A DNA stretch of 64,000 bases from assembly GCA_022495995.1 (NCBI GenBank), contig JAFEMH010002320.1, positions 186,001 through 250,000 of the forward strand. The letters are read 5' to 3'. The notes beneath the pieces are model-generated. The model had not been told where the DNA came from and made no database searches. It worked only from the letters and a program-made list of their open reading frames with translations. Position 1 is the stretch's first letter; each line of letters starts with the position of its first letter. The stretch is from Adenophora triphylla var. japonica. Its lineage: Eukaryota > Streptophyta > Magnoliopsida > Asterales > Campanulaceae. Shown here piece by piece: positions 11,548-24,015 of the stretch. The position numbers were made by a program, and so were the translations under genes.

Positions 11548-14500
11548 ATGTTTACATTTCAGGTCCTCTGCTTCATGGCTGGTCACTCCAAGGATAATGA
11601 ATGGTATCTTGACAGTGGCTGCTCAAGACATATGACTGGAGATAGATCATTACTTGAAGATATCGTTGAAGCAAGTGGTCCGTCTATAACCTTTGGTGAC
11701 AACAACAAAGGCAAGACCATTGGATATGGTATTATAAGGAGAGGAAACCTAACCATTGAGAAGGTTTCTCTTGTTGAAGGACTCAAGCACAACCTCCTTT
11801 CAATTTCTCAATTCTGCGACAAAGGAATGCTTTGCAACTTCACGTCATCAAATTGTTTTATCAAAGATAGCATTTCCGGCGTCACCCTACTCACAGGGAT
11901 TCGTAAGAGTAATATTTACATTATTGATTTAAATTCTGCATGTAGTATTACTAATCTCTGTTTTGTAGCTAAGAATGTGAGCGAAAATAGTTGGCTATGG
12001 CACAAGAGGTTGAGCCACTTGAACTTCAAGTATCTTGCAAAGATTGGTAGGGAAAACCTCGTTCGTGGTTTACCTAAAGTGGCTGACCACCATCCAGAGA
12101 AATGCAGTGCATGCCAGCTTGGTAAGCAGTCCGCGTCGTCTTTCACCAGCAAGACCGCTCCATCAACTTCAAGATGCTTACAACTGCTTCACATTGATTT
12201 GTTTGGACCCGTAACCACTGCCAGCATTGGAGGAAATAGATATACCTTAGTGGTGGTGGATGATTACTCAAGATATACGTGGGTTGAGATGATGATTTCC
12301 AAAGATGATTGTTATGAGATTCTCACCGCACTCTTTAGACGGCTCCAAACTCAAAAAGAAGATGACATCGTTAGTGTTCGATCAGATAATGGAACAGAAT
12401 TCAAGAACAACGGTGTTGCTCAGTATTGTGATGACCATGGGATTGATCACAATTTTTCAACCGCTGGTGTTCCACAACAAAATGGGGTTGTGGAAAGGAA
12501 GAATAGGACGTTGATTGAGGCTGGAAAGACAATGATATCTGAAGCAAAGCTACCTCAGTATTTTTGGGCTGAAGCAATCAACACAGCATGTTTCACTCAG
12601 AACCGCTCCCTCATCAACAAAACCTATAACAAGACTCCCTATGAGCTTTGGCGAGGAAGAACCCCCAACATTGCATTCTTCAAGATCTTTGGCTGCAAAT
12701 GTTTTGTCCTCTACAACGGAAGAGAAAATAGAGGTAAATTCGGAGCCAAGGTCGATGAAGGTATTTTTGTTGGGTATGCTAAACATTCAAAAGCTTTTCG
12801 TGTTTTCAATAAAACTAGTTTAAAAATAGTTGAGTCTGTCCATGTTACTTTTGATGAGCATTCTCTCCTTGAGCCACATTTGGCTCCAAATGTTGCTGAT
12901 GATTTTGTTGAGCATAATGAAACAGGTGAACCCTCTCAAACCGCACCTGAACCTCAACCGCAAAATCCAGCACCCTCAACTGAAATTCCCTCAAACCGCA
13001 CCTTTGAAACCGCACCTGAAGTTCCTACTCCAGATGCAACTCCAAGGGAAGAAGAAGTTGAGAATTCCCCTATCCAGCTTATAGAACCTCTTCGTCAACT
13101 TACCTTCCATGACTTCGCTGAAGGATCTAACGATGTTCCAATTGAAGATCTTCAGCAAACCTCAGTCCAACCAGACTTACCCCCGGAGGTTCGTGAAGTC
13201 AGCAGTCACCCCCTCACAAATGTGATTGGTGATTTGTTTTCCGGTGTTCAAACAAGGAGATCGAATTATGATGAGCATACTTCTCTTTTATCTCAAGTTG
13301 AACCCAAGAAGATTGATGAAGCACTCCAAGATTCCAGTTGGGCTGTTGCTATGCAAGAAGAACTCAATCAGTTTGAGAGATGCAAGGTCTGGACTTTGGT
13401 GCCTAGACCTCAGGATCAAGGAGTGATAGGAACTAAGTGGGTATTTAGGAATAAGATGGATCAGAATAGAAGCATCACTAGGAATAAAGCAAGGTTGGTT
13501 GCACAAGGATATAGGCAAGAAGAAGGAATAGATTATGATGAAACCTTTGCTCCAGTTGCAAGATTGGAAGCTATCAGAATCTTCTTAGCCTACGCCTCTT
13601 TCAAGCATTTCAAGTTATATCAAATGGACGTAAAGAGTGCTTTCCTCAACGGCGAACTGCAAGAGACCGTGTATGTTGCCCAACCGCCTGGATTTGAAGA
13701 CTCCAAATTTCCCAATCATGTCTACAAACTCCAAAAAGCTTTGTATGGACTTAAGCAAGCTCCAAGGGCATGGTATGAGACTCTTTCTAAATTTTTACTA
13801 GAAAAAGGATTTAAACGTGGTAAAATTGATACAACTCTTTTTATTGCCAAATATAATGAGCATACTTTACTTGTTCAAATTTATGTCGATGATATTATTT
13901 TTGGTTCTACTAATGAGTTACTTTGTAAGCGTTTCGAGAAGCTAATGAAAAGCAAGTTTGAGATGAGCATGATGGGAGAATTAACTTTCTTCCTCGGACT
14001 TCAAATCAAGCAATGCGAAGAAGGTATTTTCCTCAGCCAAGCCAAATACACCAAGGAGTTGATAAAGAAGTTTGGATTAGAAAATGCTAAAGCATATGAT
14101 ACTCCTATGGCCACCGGCAATAAGCTAGATAAGGATCTCAAAGGTAAGAAAGTTGATCAAACTTTATATCGAGGTATGATCGGCTCATTACTTTACTTAA
14201 CTGCTAGTAGGCCCGATATTATGTTTAGTGTCTGTGTATGTGCTCGTTACCAAGCTGATCCTAGAGAAGCACATCTTATTGCAGTCAAGCGTATAATCCG
14301 CTATTTATCTGGAACCACTAACCTTGGACTTTGGTATTCCAAAGATTCGAACTTCGATCTTGTAGGTTATTCAGATGCAGATTATGCAGCTTGTACTATT
14401 GACAGGAAAAGCACTAGTGGTACTTATCATTTCCTAGGGAACAGACTAGTTGCTTGGGCCAGCAAGAAGCAAGCATCAGTTTCAGTGTCAACCACAGAAG

Positions 14501-14825
14501 CTGAGTACATTCTTCTTGGTAGTTGTTCTTTGTCAAATCCTTTGGATGAAGCAGCAGTTGGTAGACTATGGAATCCATGAAGGGAATTGCCCCATCATGT
14601 GTGACAACACTTCAACAATTTCAGTCTCCAACAACCCTGTCATGCATTCCAAGACCAAGCACATAGATATCAAGTATCATTTCCTCAAAGATCATGTGGA
14701 GAAGAGGAATATCCATTTAGAGTACGTGGGGACAAACAACTGGTGCTGATATCCTCACAAAGGCTCTTGACTCCAAGAGATTTTCTTTTCTCAGAGGAGA
14801 AATGGGTATGCTTGAACTTAAATAA
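11548..14825 (+). pseudogene. Sirevirus pol (protease, integrase, RT, RNase H), 3' end frameshifted
   Basis: ATG 11548 opens 1010 codons in copia order. Protease [11 protein letters not shown] lies at about residue 25, pre-integrase WHKRLSHL and CSACQLGK at 148-195, the integrase core with HIDLFGP (about 215), RSDNGTEF and [13 protein letters not shown] with [26 protein letters not shown] and [10 protein letters not shown] (about 778), and RNase H with GYSDADYA (about 940) and STTEAEY. All catalytic residues I can check are present. A frameshift near 14520 and another near 14745 displace the RNase H tail, whose true end (GADILTKAL to GMLELK) stops near 14825. It is the most intact copia pol in the window. 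Confidence 0.93.
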
Positions 14826-15291
14826 ATTCCATACTTTTTATTTGCTAACTTGTTTGTTGAGTCTAGGTTGAAATTCCTTTTGGAATCAAAACCGCTTCTG
14901 TTGAACCGCCTGTGCCAAAACCGCAAGATTATCCAACCGCCTGCATGCAACCGCAAGCTCCAAACCGCTCATGCAGTCTGACCGCTTGGATCAAAACCGC
15001 GTTTCAACAAGAAGTAAACTCTGTCTATTTTTATTGCTTATCTTTATTTAAAAAAAAAAAAACTGTTCAAATTCTTTTATTTATTTTTAAATTTTTATTT
15101 TGATATAAGGGTATTTTTGCAAATGTTTTCCCTCAAAAATTCAAATTTTCAGAGCATTTAATGCTAAGGGGACATGAGCATTTAAAGCCTTCATGTCAGC
15201 CGTCATAGAGAGATGTGCAGGAGGTGAAAGGGTGCAACAGTTGGTTTAATTCAATCATTCCTTCTGACCAACTGCCTCCACCCCTTCACCC
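14826..15291 (+). other. Spacer between pol and the third ORF, dense AACCGC cluster
   Basis: Non-coding. Between 14881 and 15000 there are seven AACCGC and one GACCGC, all on the plus strand. The rest is AT-rich and leads into the promoter-like sequence at 15292. Confidence 0.7.
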
Positions 15292-15299
15292 TATATATA
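15292..15299 (+). promoter_or_regulatory. Internal TATA box ahead of the third ORF
   Basis: TATATATA preceded by a pyrimidine-rich stretch and followed by a CT-rich leader (15340-15400), 127 bp before ATG 15426. The layout is that of a plant pol II core promoter, suggesting that the third ORF is transcribed separately. This is inference from spacing and composition. Confidence 0.45.
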
Positions 15300-15425
15300 C
15301 CTAAGTTGGTGAAAACCTAAAACCTTTTACTGCCAACTCTCTGCAACCGTCCTCTCTCTATCTACCAACTCACTTTCTCTTTCTAAAACCTTCAAAAACC
15401 TCCATTCTTAAAACCTCTATCTGAA

Positions 15426-18400
15426 ATGGCAACAACATCAAAAAGACAAAGGGCCTCAACTGTTGCTAGGGCAAAGAAACCTATCCTGGGAATGGTAACA
15501 ATTTCTAACCTTAAAGCTTTAATTTTCTGAAATCTGCCATGGATGAACAAGAAACTGTTCGTATCCCTCATGTTCTCCATTCTGGGTGATTTTGATCTCA
15601 TATGTTGTTCATTTTCAATGATAATTGTTGGGTCTCGCTCGCAGTTGTACATGGATTACATATTTGTTGTTTATTTCATGATCCATCCATGTTTTGAGCT
15701 TTGATTTTGTGATTTTCAGTTCATAACCTTCGAAAACCCACTTTGCATTTTTAGTGATTCTTGATGATTCTGGGTAAAGATTGGATTTTTATTGATATAT
15801 TATTGATCCCCTTCCCAATGTGATCATTTTGATATGTTGTTTGCCTATTTTGGTTAAGTTTTTGTAAATCTCTGTTCTTGGTGTTCTTGAATGTTCTTGG
15901 TGTTCTTCACAAAACCCATGAACTGTTCTTGAATATTCATATGTTTTGGATGCCTTGATTCTGAAAAATGTTTTCCAACACTTAGAATAATTTTTCACTT
16001 TTTCAGAAATTTTGGTTTTGGATTTCATTTTGGTTTGAAACCGCTTGTATGCAACCGCTCAAAGTTTTCAGTTTCAAACCGCATGTTCTAAACCGCATTT
16101 TCAAATATTTTGAAACCGCATGCTGGTTAAATTCCTTCCTTCATTGCTTTTGAGATTTTACTAAGTATATAGGCTGGAAACCAAGAAATTCCTCTCTAAT
16201 CACCGCTTGCAGTGTGGGATAAGTTTGGATTACAATGCCACGTACTTAAGTAATTTTATTCTCAAGTCCTCATTATTTGTTTAAGTATTCATGGTTTCAC
16301 TTGGGGTTTGAAATTTTCAAAACCGCACCATTGCTCAACCGCTTGGTGCTCAAACCGCATGTGAAATATGAATACACAAATGGATCTAACACTTGAAATT
16401 TTATTTTGTAGGATCCAACTACCTTCCTACCAGGTTGGGAAGTAAATGAGGAAGAGCTCAAAACTGATGCTCTTGGAAGGGAGTTGCTGAGGAAGCTGAG
16501 AGTTTCTGGCATCCTACCGCTTTTCACCAAGAAGCAGAATTTCATTGTGCCTTCATTTGTGGACCAGTTCTTTGCAACTGCAAAGAAAAGATCAAGAGTT
16601 CTAGATCAAGGTCAAAGAGTTGCCTGCCTGACCGCTGTAGTTGAAGGCATGAAGCTCTCCATAGATTACATTGACATAAGAAGACTTTTCAGATTTACTG
16701 TTGGTGGAGCTCCCTTAGAGGTTGATCAAGTCATTCAAGACAATGCTGCTTTCCAAACCGCCAAAGTAGACACCTTGTCTAAGAAGTACAAGAAGATCCC
16801 CAGAAAGAATTTTGGTGAGCTGATGAACTTTATAGGTCATCTAGTTGGGAGATCCATCTGTGGGAAGACAGGAAATCACAACAACTTTACATCCCAACAA
16901 TGGATGTATAGTTCTGCTATATTTATGGAGATTCAACTGCATTGGCCTAAAATCCTCTACATGGAAATAAAGGATAGCATTGAGACCTATCAGTCCAAGG
17001 TCAAAGGTGAAGATCAGAGGTGGAGACCATTCTGCAGGATCATAACCGCTCTATTGATGGACTATGAGCATCTAGATGATATGGTCACCAAGAATCCAGA
17101 ACTTATGGTGGACTGCTCAGATGATTGCCTAGGATTGCTTGCTTGCCACACCTTCAGATATGCAAATGGAGATGCATTATACAAATCTTTGTATGATGCA
17201 GATACCTATCCCTTAAAGGAACCTTATGAGCTCAGAGATCCTACAACCGCTCCTCAAACTAAAGGAGCCAAGCGGTCCAGGAAGCCCCAAGCCGAGCGTA
17301 ACCGCCACCAAAGAAGACCAAGACCGCTCCAGCAACCAAACCGCCTACTGCTGATGATGGAGCTGGTCCCAGTAAGAAGAAGGAGAAGATGCCATCTGAA
17401 ACCATGCACTTGGTGGATGAAGAGGATGAAGAAGAGGAAGACCCAAGTATTCCCAACTTGGTAGCTAGGGCCAAGAAGGCTAGGGATGAGATGGATGGAT
17501 TGACTGTGGAAGAGCAGATGAAGGTTCTTCAGGACAGAATTGATAGATTGGCTAAGGAACAGGCTGAGAAGTATCAAGCCAAAGGCAAGACTGTTGACCC
17601 AACCGCTCCTCAACAAGAACCGCTTCAAGAAGAGAGACCACCTCCAACCCATCAAACCTCTCCTGACCAACCACCTACCCAATCCCCAGCCAGATCCCCT
17701 TCAAAATCCAAATCCATAACTCCTTCCCCTATCAAAACCGCTCCAATTCAGGGGGAGAAACCTAAGAGAAGGAAGATGGTAGCCAAAAAGAGAACCTCTA
17801 AAAAGACCAAGCCTGTCCAACCCTCACCCTCTCCTTCACCTCCCAGAAATTCCCCTCCTCAATCACCTCAAAATTACCCTTCACCTTCCCCCAGAAAATC
17901 ACTATCACCCCTATCTTCTCAATCCCAATATAACTCACCCCAACATTCTCATTCCATAAACTCACAACATTCCAACCAAACCCCTACTCAATCTGCCTAT
18001 CAACAATGGCAGTCCAAGCCCTCTGCTGGACATGCCACCTCCAAATCTGTTAGAGATGATCCAACCCCAACCAATTCTCCTAACAAAAACCGCTCCTATT
18101 CCCCTACACCTAACCGCTCTAAATCTAACACCCCTTCAAAATCCCCAACTCCTCACAACTCACCCATTAGGCAGAACTCACCTCCTCCAAATATACCTCC
18201 CCAAACCCAAACCGCGCCTGAAACCAACCAAACCCAACCGCCTCCCATATTTCCAACCGCCTCACCCTCAACCGCCCCTCCTTCTGAGTACTCCCAAATT
18301 CTACAAACCCTCAATCTGATTCAAGGCCAACTGGTCATAAATCAAGGCCATGTCATCTCCTTAACCGCCTCAAATGAATCCCTCCTTGCCTCCAACCGCG

Positions 18401-19290
18401 CCTTACAAGCCAAGGTGGATTCTCACTCCCTTGAGTTGGCAACCCTTAAAGCCTCTTTGCTTGATGCCATTAAGGGGGAGAGATCTACAGCTATTCCATC
18501 CTCCTCCTCAACCGCTCCTCCTGATCAAACCGCTTCCATGATCAAAACCGCTTCTGAAGCCTTTCAGAAATCCCTTGAAGCTGGTTTGGTCAAAGCCTTA
18601 GAAGACAAGGCATCTATTGAGGAGATGAAGAAATCTTTGGATGTTCTTGGAGAGAAACTTTGTGCCTCCCTTGATAAAGATTTGGGTAATCTGAGCACCA
18701 AATTCCTTGACTTTCTTCAATCCAGACCGCAATTATCTCAGGTTGTCCAGACCGCTCTGGATTCTCTGCGTGAAGAAGTCTTGGAACAAATTGATCTTTT
18801 CAAGGTGGATTCAAAGGTGAATCTGGATACTGTGTCAGATACAGTGAAGGCCAAGCTGAACGAGATCCAAGATGAGTTCAATGACCGCTTGGACAACCTC
18901 AGGGAAGGATTCAACTCCAGACTAGGCTCAACAGTTAATGAACTCAAAACCTCCCTGAAGGTATCTGTGGATCTTGAGCCTATGGAACAAGCAATTCAAG
19001 CCCAAATCGCTTTAGTTCAAGAGGAACTCCACACCACTTTCAACTCTATCTATTCCTCTGTTAATGTAAAGCTTGACATTATCAAGGAAAACCTTGTGGA
19101 AAATACCAAAGCGGTTGGTGCTACCAATTCTACCTCTGCTCATTCTGTCAATGCCCTAAAGAAGCTTGAAGCTACTCTCACCAGAACCGCAGAGGAAGTT
19201 AGAAGATTGAGGAAAGCGTTTGCCCCTGACCAATCTAGAGCTGGGCCAAGTGGAGCTGATCATGAAGTTAACAAGCCGCCCCAGCAGTAA
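15426..19290 (+). pseudogene. Sirevirus third ORF (envelope-like position), intron-bearing, one frameshift
   Basis: Exon 1 is 15426-15494 (MATTSKRQR..., 23 codons). A GT...AG intron follows at 15495-16411, with TTTTATTTTGTAG at its end. Exon 2 begins GATCCAACTACC at 16412 in the matching phase. A globular part of about 280 residues follows (LLRKLRVSGILPLFTKK, WRPFCRIITALLMDYE), then a frameshift near 17290. Next comes a Pro/Ser-rich segment (17590-18290) and a long coiled-coil region to the TAA at 19290. A Pro-rich part followed by coiled coils after pol matches the Sirevirus env-like ORF in position and style. I see no signal peptide or convincing membrane span, so an envelope role is not supported. 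The function is unknown. Confidence 0.7.
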
Positions 19291-19801
19291 ACCGCTTTTC
19301 CTTTTTGAACCGCTTGTGTAAGTTGGACCGCACTCTCCTTGTATTCTCTTTGTCCAACTTACTTTGTTTTGTTCTTTTTGTAACCTTGTAATTTTCCTTC
19401 ATTCCTGTACTTGTAATCATCTTAGGAATTAATGGAAATTGCATCATGGTTCCAAAACCTTGTTCATATCAAACTGCTTGTTTGTAGAACAATGAAACCG
19501 CTTAAGGTCTTAAACCTCATTCAAATATTTTTCAACTTAAAAATCACTCTTTTGAATTGATGTTTAAACATTCAGTTTAAACTGCACTTGAACTTAAACT
19601 CACATTTTTCAAGTGCACTGAATGCATTTCTATACTCTTCAAATTGTAAGTTTTTCAATCTTTCAAAAGTATAGAAATCTATAGCTTAAGCTAGTGTGTG
19701 CATTGACTTGGGACATGACTTACCATGTTAATTCTTATGGACATGTTTTTACCAAGTACAATGTTTTCTTTTGCTGTAGTAGGTAATGGCATCAATCAAA
19801 T
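19291..19801 (+). other. Sirevirus 3' untranslated region
   Basis: AT-rich non-coding sequence between the third ORF and the polypurine tract. It has three AACCGC near its 5' end and one at about 19496. Confidence 0.6.
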
Positions 19802-19811
19802 AGGGGGAGAT
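19802..19811 (+). other. Sirevirus polypurine tract
   Basis: AGGGGGAGAT directly before TGTTGGG of the 3' LTR, the expected plus-strand primer. Confidence 0.9.
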
Positions 19812-21267
19812 TGTTGGGTATGCATATTTTAACCCTCCTATTTTGTATTAGATTTGATTGATACCATAACCTCCTATTTATTTTAAGGACTTTAGGACCC
19901 TATGTAATGAAGCTTAGACTTCAATTTTTTAGCTAAGTCCATTTTATAGAATAGGTTAAATTTAGGTTTGAAGACTGGCTCAAGAATCATTGGATCTTAG
20001 GATTGCAGTTTCAAGGGTTTCAGAACCGCCCTTCTAGAACCGCTTGGCAGAACTGCCTTTTTGCCATGTGATTCCCTTCATCTGAAACCGCTTGATTACC
20101 AAAGCGCAAACCGCACTCTTGAGAATCCTTCTTCTGGTGGAACCGCTTTCTCATCAAACCGCTTGACCCCAGAACCGCCCCAATGATTGGCTCTTGAAGT
20201 GAACCTCATTTACCGTTGGAATCCACGTCAGCAATATCAAATGTCAACCACCATATCTTGTCACGTGACTACTTTTCAGACAAGATCTGTAAGGATCTTA
20301 AAAAGGTGACAGATGTCCTAACCACCTTGATTGCAGCTGAGGTCTGATCAGCTTTACCTGCATCAACAGTTCCAAAGGACAAAAGTGGTTGCTGTGGACC
20401 AATGGGATTGCATCAAGGACTGTCCTTACAACAGCTGTGTCTAACGACTATATTCCTGATGCTTGGGTATAAATACCCCTAATCTTCACCATTTGAAGAT
20501 TGCTTGAAAAATTGAGAAAGTGTTGTGTTCATTGAAGCTGAAGCTCTGCCCAGAAATTCTTAGTCCTTTGAATCTTCATCTTCATACTTCAAGAAATATT
20601 CCCCAGCCCAGAAATCAAGCCTTAACACATTCAAGAATCATTGAGCTCTACATCTCTCAGATTTAAAGAGCCTTGATCTTGAACACACACACACCTCACT
20701 TGTTTAAACACATAGTTTATTCATTTGAGATACACTGGTTATAGTCTAGGATTTGTTCTTCATAGAAAAGATTTTATTGTACTTTGTAATCTCTCAATAC
20801 TCAATATAAAATCTCTCTTAGAAATCCAAGACTAACCATCTTGGTAGTGGACGTAGATCGTTTATCGATTGAACCACTCCAAATAGCTTGTCCATACTTT
20901 ACTGCATTTATATTTTCTGTGCTTGCTAATTATTTATCTCTGTCTCTGTTTGATCTTTATATAGTTATCCTTTATTGTGAAATAGTGTTTGGAGTTAACA
21001 TTGTTAAAGCCTCACTTTTTGCAAACTGCACCTTCTGACAACCGCACTATCAAACCGCTTTGCAAAACCGCCTCTCCCAAAACCGCTTTATAACTCATAT
21101 ATTCCGCTGTGCATTTTACAACTCTACTTGCAGTTTCTTACACACTGCAAAAGGTTTTGTAAGCATAGTGGTTTAGTTTTTAAAGAGGGCAAAAATTTTG
21201 GAACAGCTATTCACCCCCCCCCCCTCTAGCTGTATTTTCACCCTTTTTGCCACCTTTGGGACCAACA
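19812..21267 (+). repeat. Sirevirus 3' LTR
   Basis: A 1456-bp repeat, TGTTGGGTATGC to ACCAACA, with intact TG...CA ends, 11 AACCGC (a twelfth has changed to AACTGC near 20050) and a TATA box at 20468. AGATC follows at 21268. Confidence 0.95.
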
Positions 21268-21272
21268 AGATC
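21268..21272. repeat. Target-site duplication AGATC, right copy
   Basis: Pairs with 7658-7662 and joins directly to copia-1 gag sequence. Confidence 0.95.
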
Positions 21273-21750
21273 CAAACTCATTGGATTTCCAATCCTTTCG
21301 AGATGCTCAATGTAACCCTTCATCTTAAGGACATGAGCACCAACCGACTGCCCCTCTTGAATCTTGCATGCATTTAGGGCTTTAACCACATCATACCTTT
21401 CTTGTCTAGCTTGCACTTGGAACATTTCCTTTAAGCGCTCCGCAAGATCAAAAGCAGCTTCCATGTGCTCAAGGTCCTTCTGAAGGGCCTTAGACATGGT
21501 GGCAAGCATAAGGCATACAACATCTGTAGAATCATCAATATGTTTCATATGTGCATCCTTATCGGTCCTAGAAGCATTAGCAGCAGGTTGAGGTGGAACG
21601 AGTTCGTCAAGAACGTACATTTTCTTCTCTTGCCTTAGAACAATTCTTAGGCTTCTGATCCAATCAGAATAGTTTGTACTGTTCTCTTCAAGCTTGTCCT
21701 TCTCAAGGACGGATCACAGTGACAAGAGCTGATTATTGTGAGTTGCCATT
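21273..21750 (-). pseudogene. copia-1 gag N-terminal part
   Basis: The minus strand reads from MATHNNQLLSL near 21750. A TGA where the frame then continues LEKDKLEENSTNYSDW interrupts it, and the frame goes on as MYVLDELVPPQPAANAS to the Sirevirus junction. This is the gag N-terminus split from 6829-7657. The same TGA is in the duplicate near 33894, so the gene was already dead before the duplication. Confidence 0.8.
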
Positions 21751-22038
21751 ACTACAATAAATATGCAAATAACGAAACACATAAGTATCAACACATTTAT
21801 CATCTAAGAGCAAATAATGTATTTCATAAATACTCCCACTAAATTATACACCTTCAAATACAAACATGTATCATATAATCATAGTAGTCTAAGATTCATA
21901 TTTCACTTGATTTTGGTTTAACTGAGTCAATGCCCGAAATCAAGCTATTTAGGTAGATAACATCAATCATATCATATATGACTCTTAGATCTTTTATGAG
22001 ATTCCTTAGACATCATATGTCAAAAAACATGTTTTAAT
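21751..22038 (-). other. copia-1 leader, left part
   Basis: AT-rich non-coding sequence between gag and the 5' LTR, matching 33931-34217 nearly base for base. It is cut at 22038 by copia-2; TTAAT at 22034-22038 is the left target duplication. Confidence 0.75.
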
Positions 22039-22502
22039 TTTTGGAACATTAACGATCCATTAACCATGAACCGACTCACAACTAGATTAAGAAGAGAAGG
22101 AGAAGAAGAATAATACGGAAGCGTGTACCTTATGATTCCATGATTGTGTTCTTGATCTTGTTCTTGAATAAATGAGAAAGTAGGGAAAAGTAGATCTTTT
22201 AAATGATAGTGCCCACACTATAATCTTCTTGATAAATGAAGAGAATTCTTATGACGGAATTGTATATATAACTAGTGTCTCTAATGGCTGATGGATAGCC
22301 TTTATATAATAAGAGAAGGGGCACTTCATTTAGGGACTACACCCTTTCATAAAGATGATGGTGTGAAGTTACCATTATGCCCATCATTTAATGGTACTTA
22401 CACCTAATGGAATTCTACACATTTTGTCTATACTTTAACATTTTTAAATGATTATAACAAATGGAATTAAATAACACATATTAATTAATCCATGTTCTAA
22501 CA
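22039..22502 (-). repeat. copia-2 3' LTR
   Basis: Begins TTTTGGAACATT (TG mutated to TT) and ends TTCTAACA. ATCTCCCACTT follows on the plus strand, which is the polypurine tract AAGTGGGAGAT in the element's sense. Confidence 0.9.
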
Positions 22503-23131
22503 ATCTCCCACTTGGATTAATATTTCATATGTATCTTTTACTAAATAAATTTCTTAATCATTTATAACATGAATGACAACCCTTATGTGCACGTTTATTG
22601 TCATCCAACACAATCCCGTCCATTAGTCTTATAAGTATAGGGACTAAAGGGACAGTCGTTGTAATTTATTCGCAACTAAACCCACATTAATCACATATAT
22701 ATATCCAACTAAATGACATAGATTAAGTATAGATATGTAGCATGGAATATTAATGAATATATATGAAGAACGCATATATATATTCTCCAACTAGTCCTAC
22801 TTAACCAAATGAGATCAATATAAATAAAAACAACACAAAGAAATAGAAAACAACACAAACTCTTACTGATTTAAGCATTATCAAAATTGTTTCACCCATA
22901 TGAGCAGTATGCTCGTGAAACATCAAAAGAGATTACGCTTTACAAAATGGATCCAATAACATGGAGTTTGATCCTATAAGTTGTATATCTATTTGTTCAG
23001 TTTATACTTATTTCTCTTCAACAAGAGACATAACCATATGATGTCTTTCGACATCTTTGCATCCACTAAAACATAATCGAAATACTTAATGATCTCAAAA
23101 TGATCCGATTTTATATACATAAGCATGTAGT
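22503..23131 (-). other. copia-2 3' non-coding part
   Basis: AT-rich; no RNase H motif found where it would be expected. Probably deleted or decayed. Confidence 0.5.
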
Positions 23132-24010
23132 TTAATGTTTTATAGGTAATTCATCATTCTTTTGGATGCGGCTTAATGTTCTTCTTTCCGAATTGCTTTG
23201 GTATTGACCAAGCATCCCAATAATAAATACAAGGTCTGTACGAGTACAGACTTGCGCATACATTAAGCTTCCTACTGCCGGTGCATAAGGGATATTTTCC
23301 ATATACTTGGATTCAAAATTAATTTTAGGATATTGCTTTAGACTGAATTTATCTCCCTTAGAGATAGGGGTGTCATGTGGTTTACAATTTTCCATGCTAA
23401 ACCTTTGTAATACCTTCTCTATATAGCTCTTTTGTGATAATCCCAAAATACCTCGTGAATGATCACGATGAATTTGGATTCCTAATACAAAAGATGCCTT
23501 ACCAAGATCTTTCATCTCAAATTTGTTTGAGAAATTTCTTAGTTTCTTTTAGAAGGTCCTTATCATTACTAGGAAGAAAAATATCATCCACATATAAGAC
23601 CAAAATAATAAATCTACTCCCACTCAACTTATGGTACACACAATTTTTACCAAGATTCATTTCAAAGCCAAATGAAAGAATAACTTGGTTAAATTTTAAG
23701 TACCATTGATGAGATGCTTACTTAAGCCCATAAATGGATTTCTTAAGTTTACAAACCAGTTGACTAGTTTGATCCGAATTAGTCACCATTTCTGGTTTCT
23801 TCATATAGATAGTTTCCTCAATGTTGCCATTGAGAAAGCTGTCTTAACATCCATTTGATGAAGCTCAAGATCATAATGTGCCACTAATGCCATAATGATC
23901 ATAAAAGAGGTTTTAGAAGATTCCGGAAAAAAAATATTTCTTTATAATCAATGCCTTCCTTTTGAGTAAATCATTTAGTAACAAGACGTGCCTTATATCT
24001 TTCCATATTA
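23132..24010 (-). pseudogene. copia-2 reverse transcriptase remnant
   Basis: The minus strand 23132-23515 encodes the RT connection region: MKDLGKASFVLGIQIHRD, KSYIEKVLQRF and APAVGSLMYAQVCTRTD. Upstream, to 24010, RT palm sequence is recognisable only in short frames. Confidence 0.8.
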
Positions 24011-24015
24011 CCTTG

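Larger units (their letters stand above)
7663..21267 (+). mobile_element. Sirevirus-type Ty1/copia retrotransposon, 13.6 kb, recent but disabled
   Basis: Plus-strand element with LTRs at 7663-9114 and 19812-21267, an iMet primer site at 9117, gag with two zinc knuckles, copia-order pol, a 5-kb third-ORF region after pol and a polypurine tract at 19802. An extra ORF after pol with a Pro-rich part and coiled coils is the hallmark of the Sirevirus (SIRE/Maximus) lineage. By eye the two LTRs differ at about two dozen positions in 1.45 kb. Despite this youth it has at least six coding lesions, so it probably moved using proteins of a related copy. AACCGC occurs throughout at extreme density. Confidence 0.9.

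Noticed and set aside
15426..19290. True envelope protein in the Sirevirus
   Set aside because: The location matches the so-called env-like ORF, but I see no signal peptide, cleavage site or convincing membrane anchor; the N-terminus is basic.
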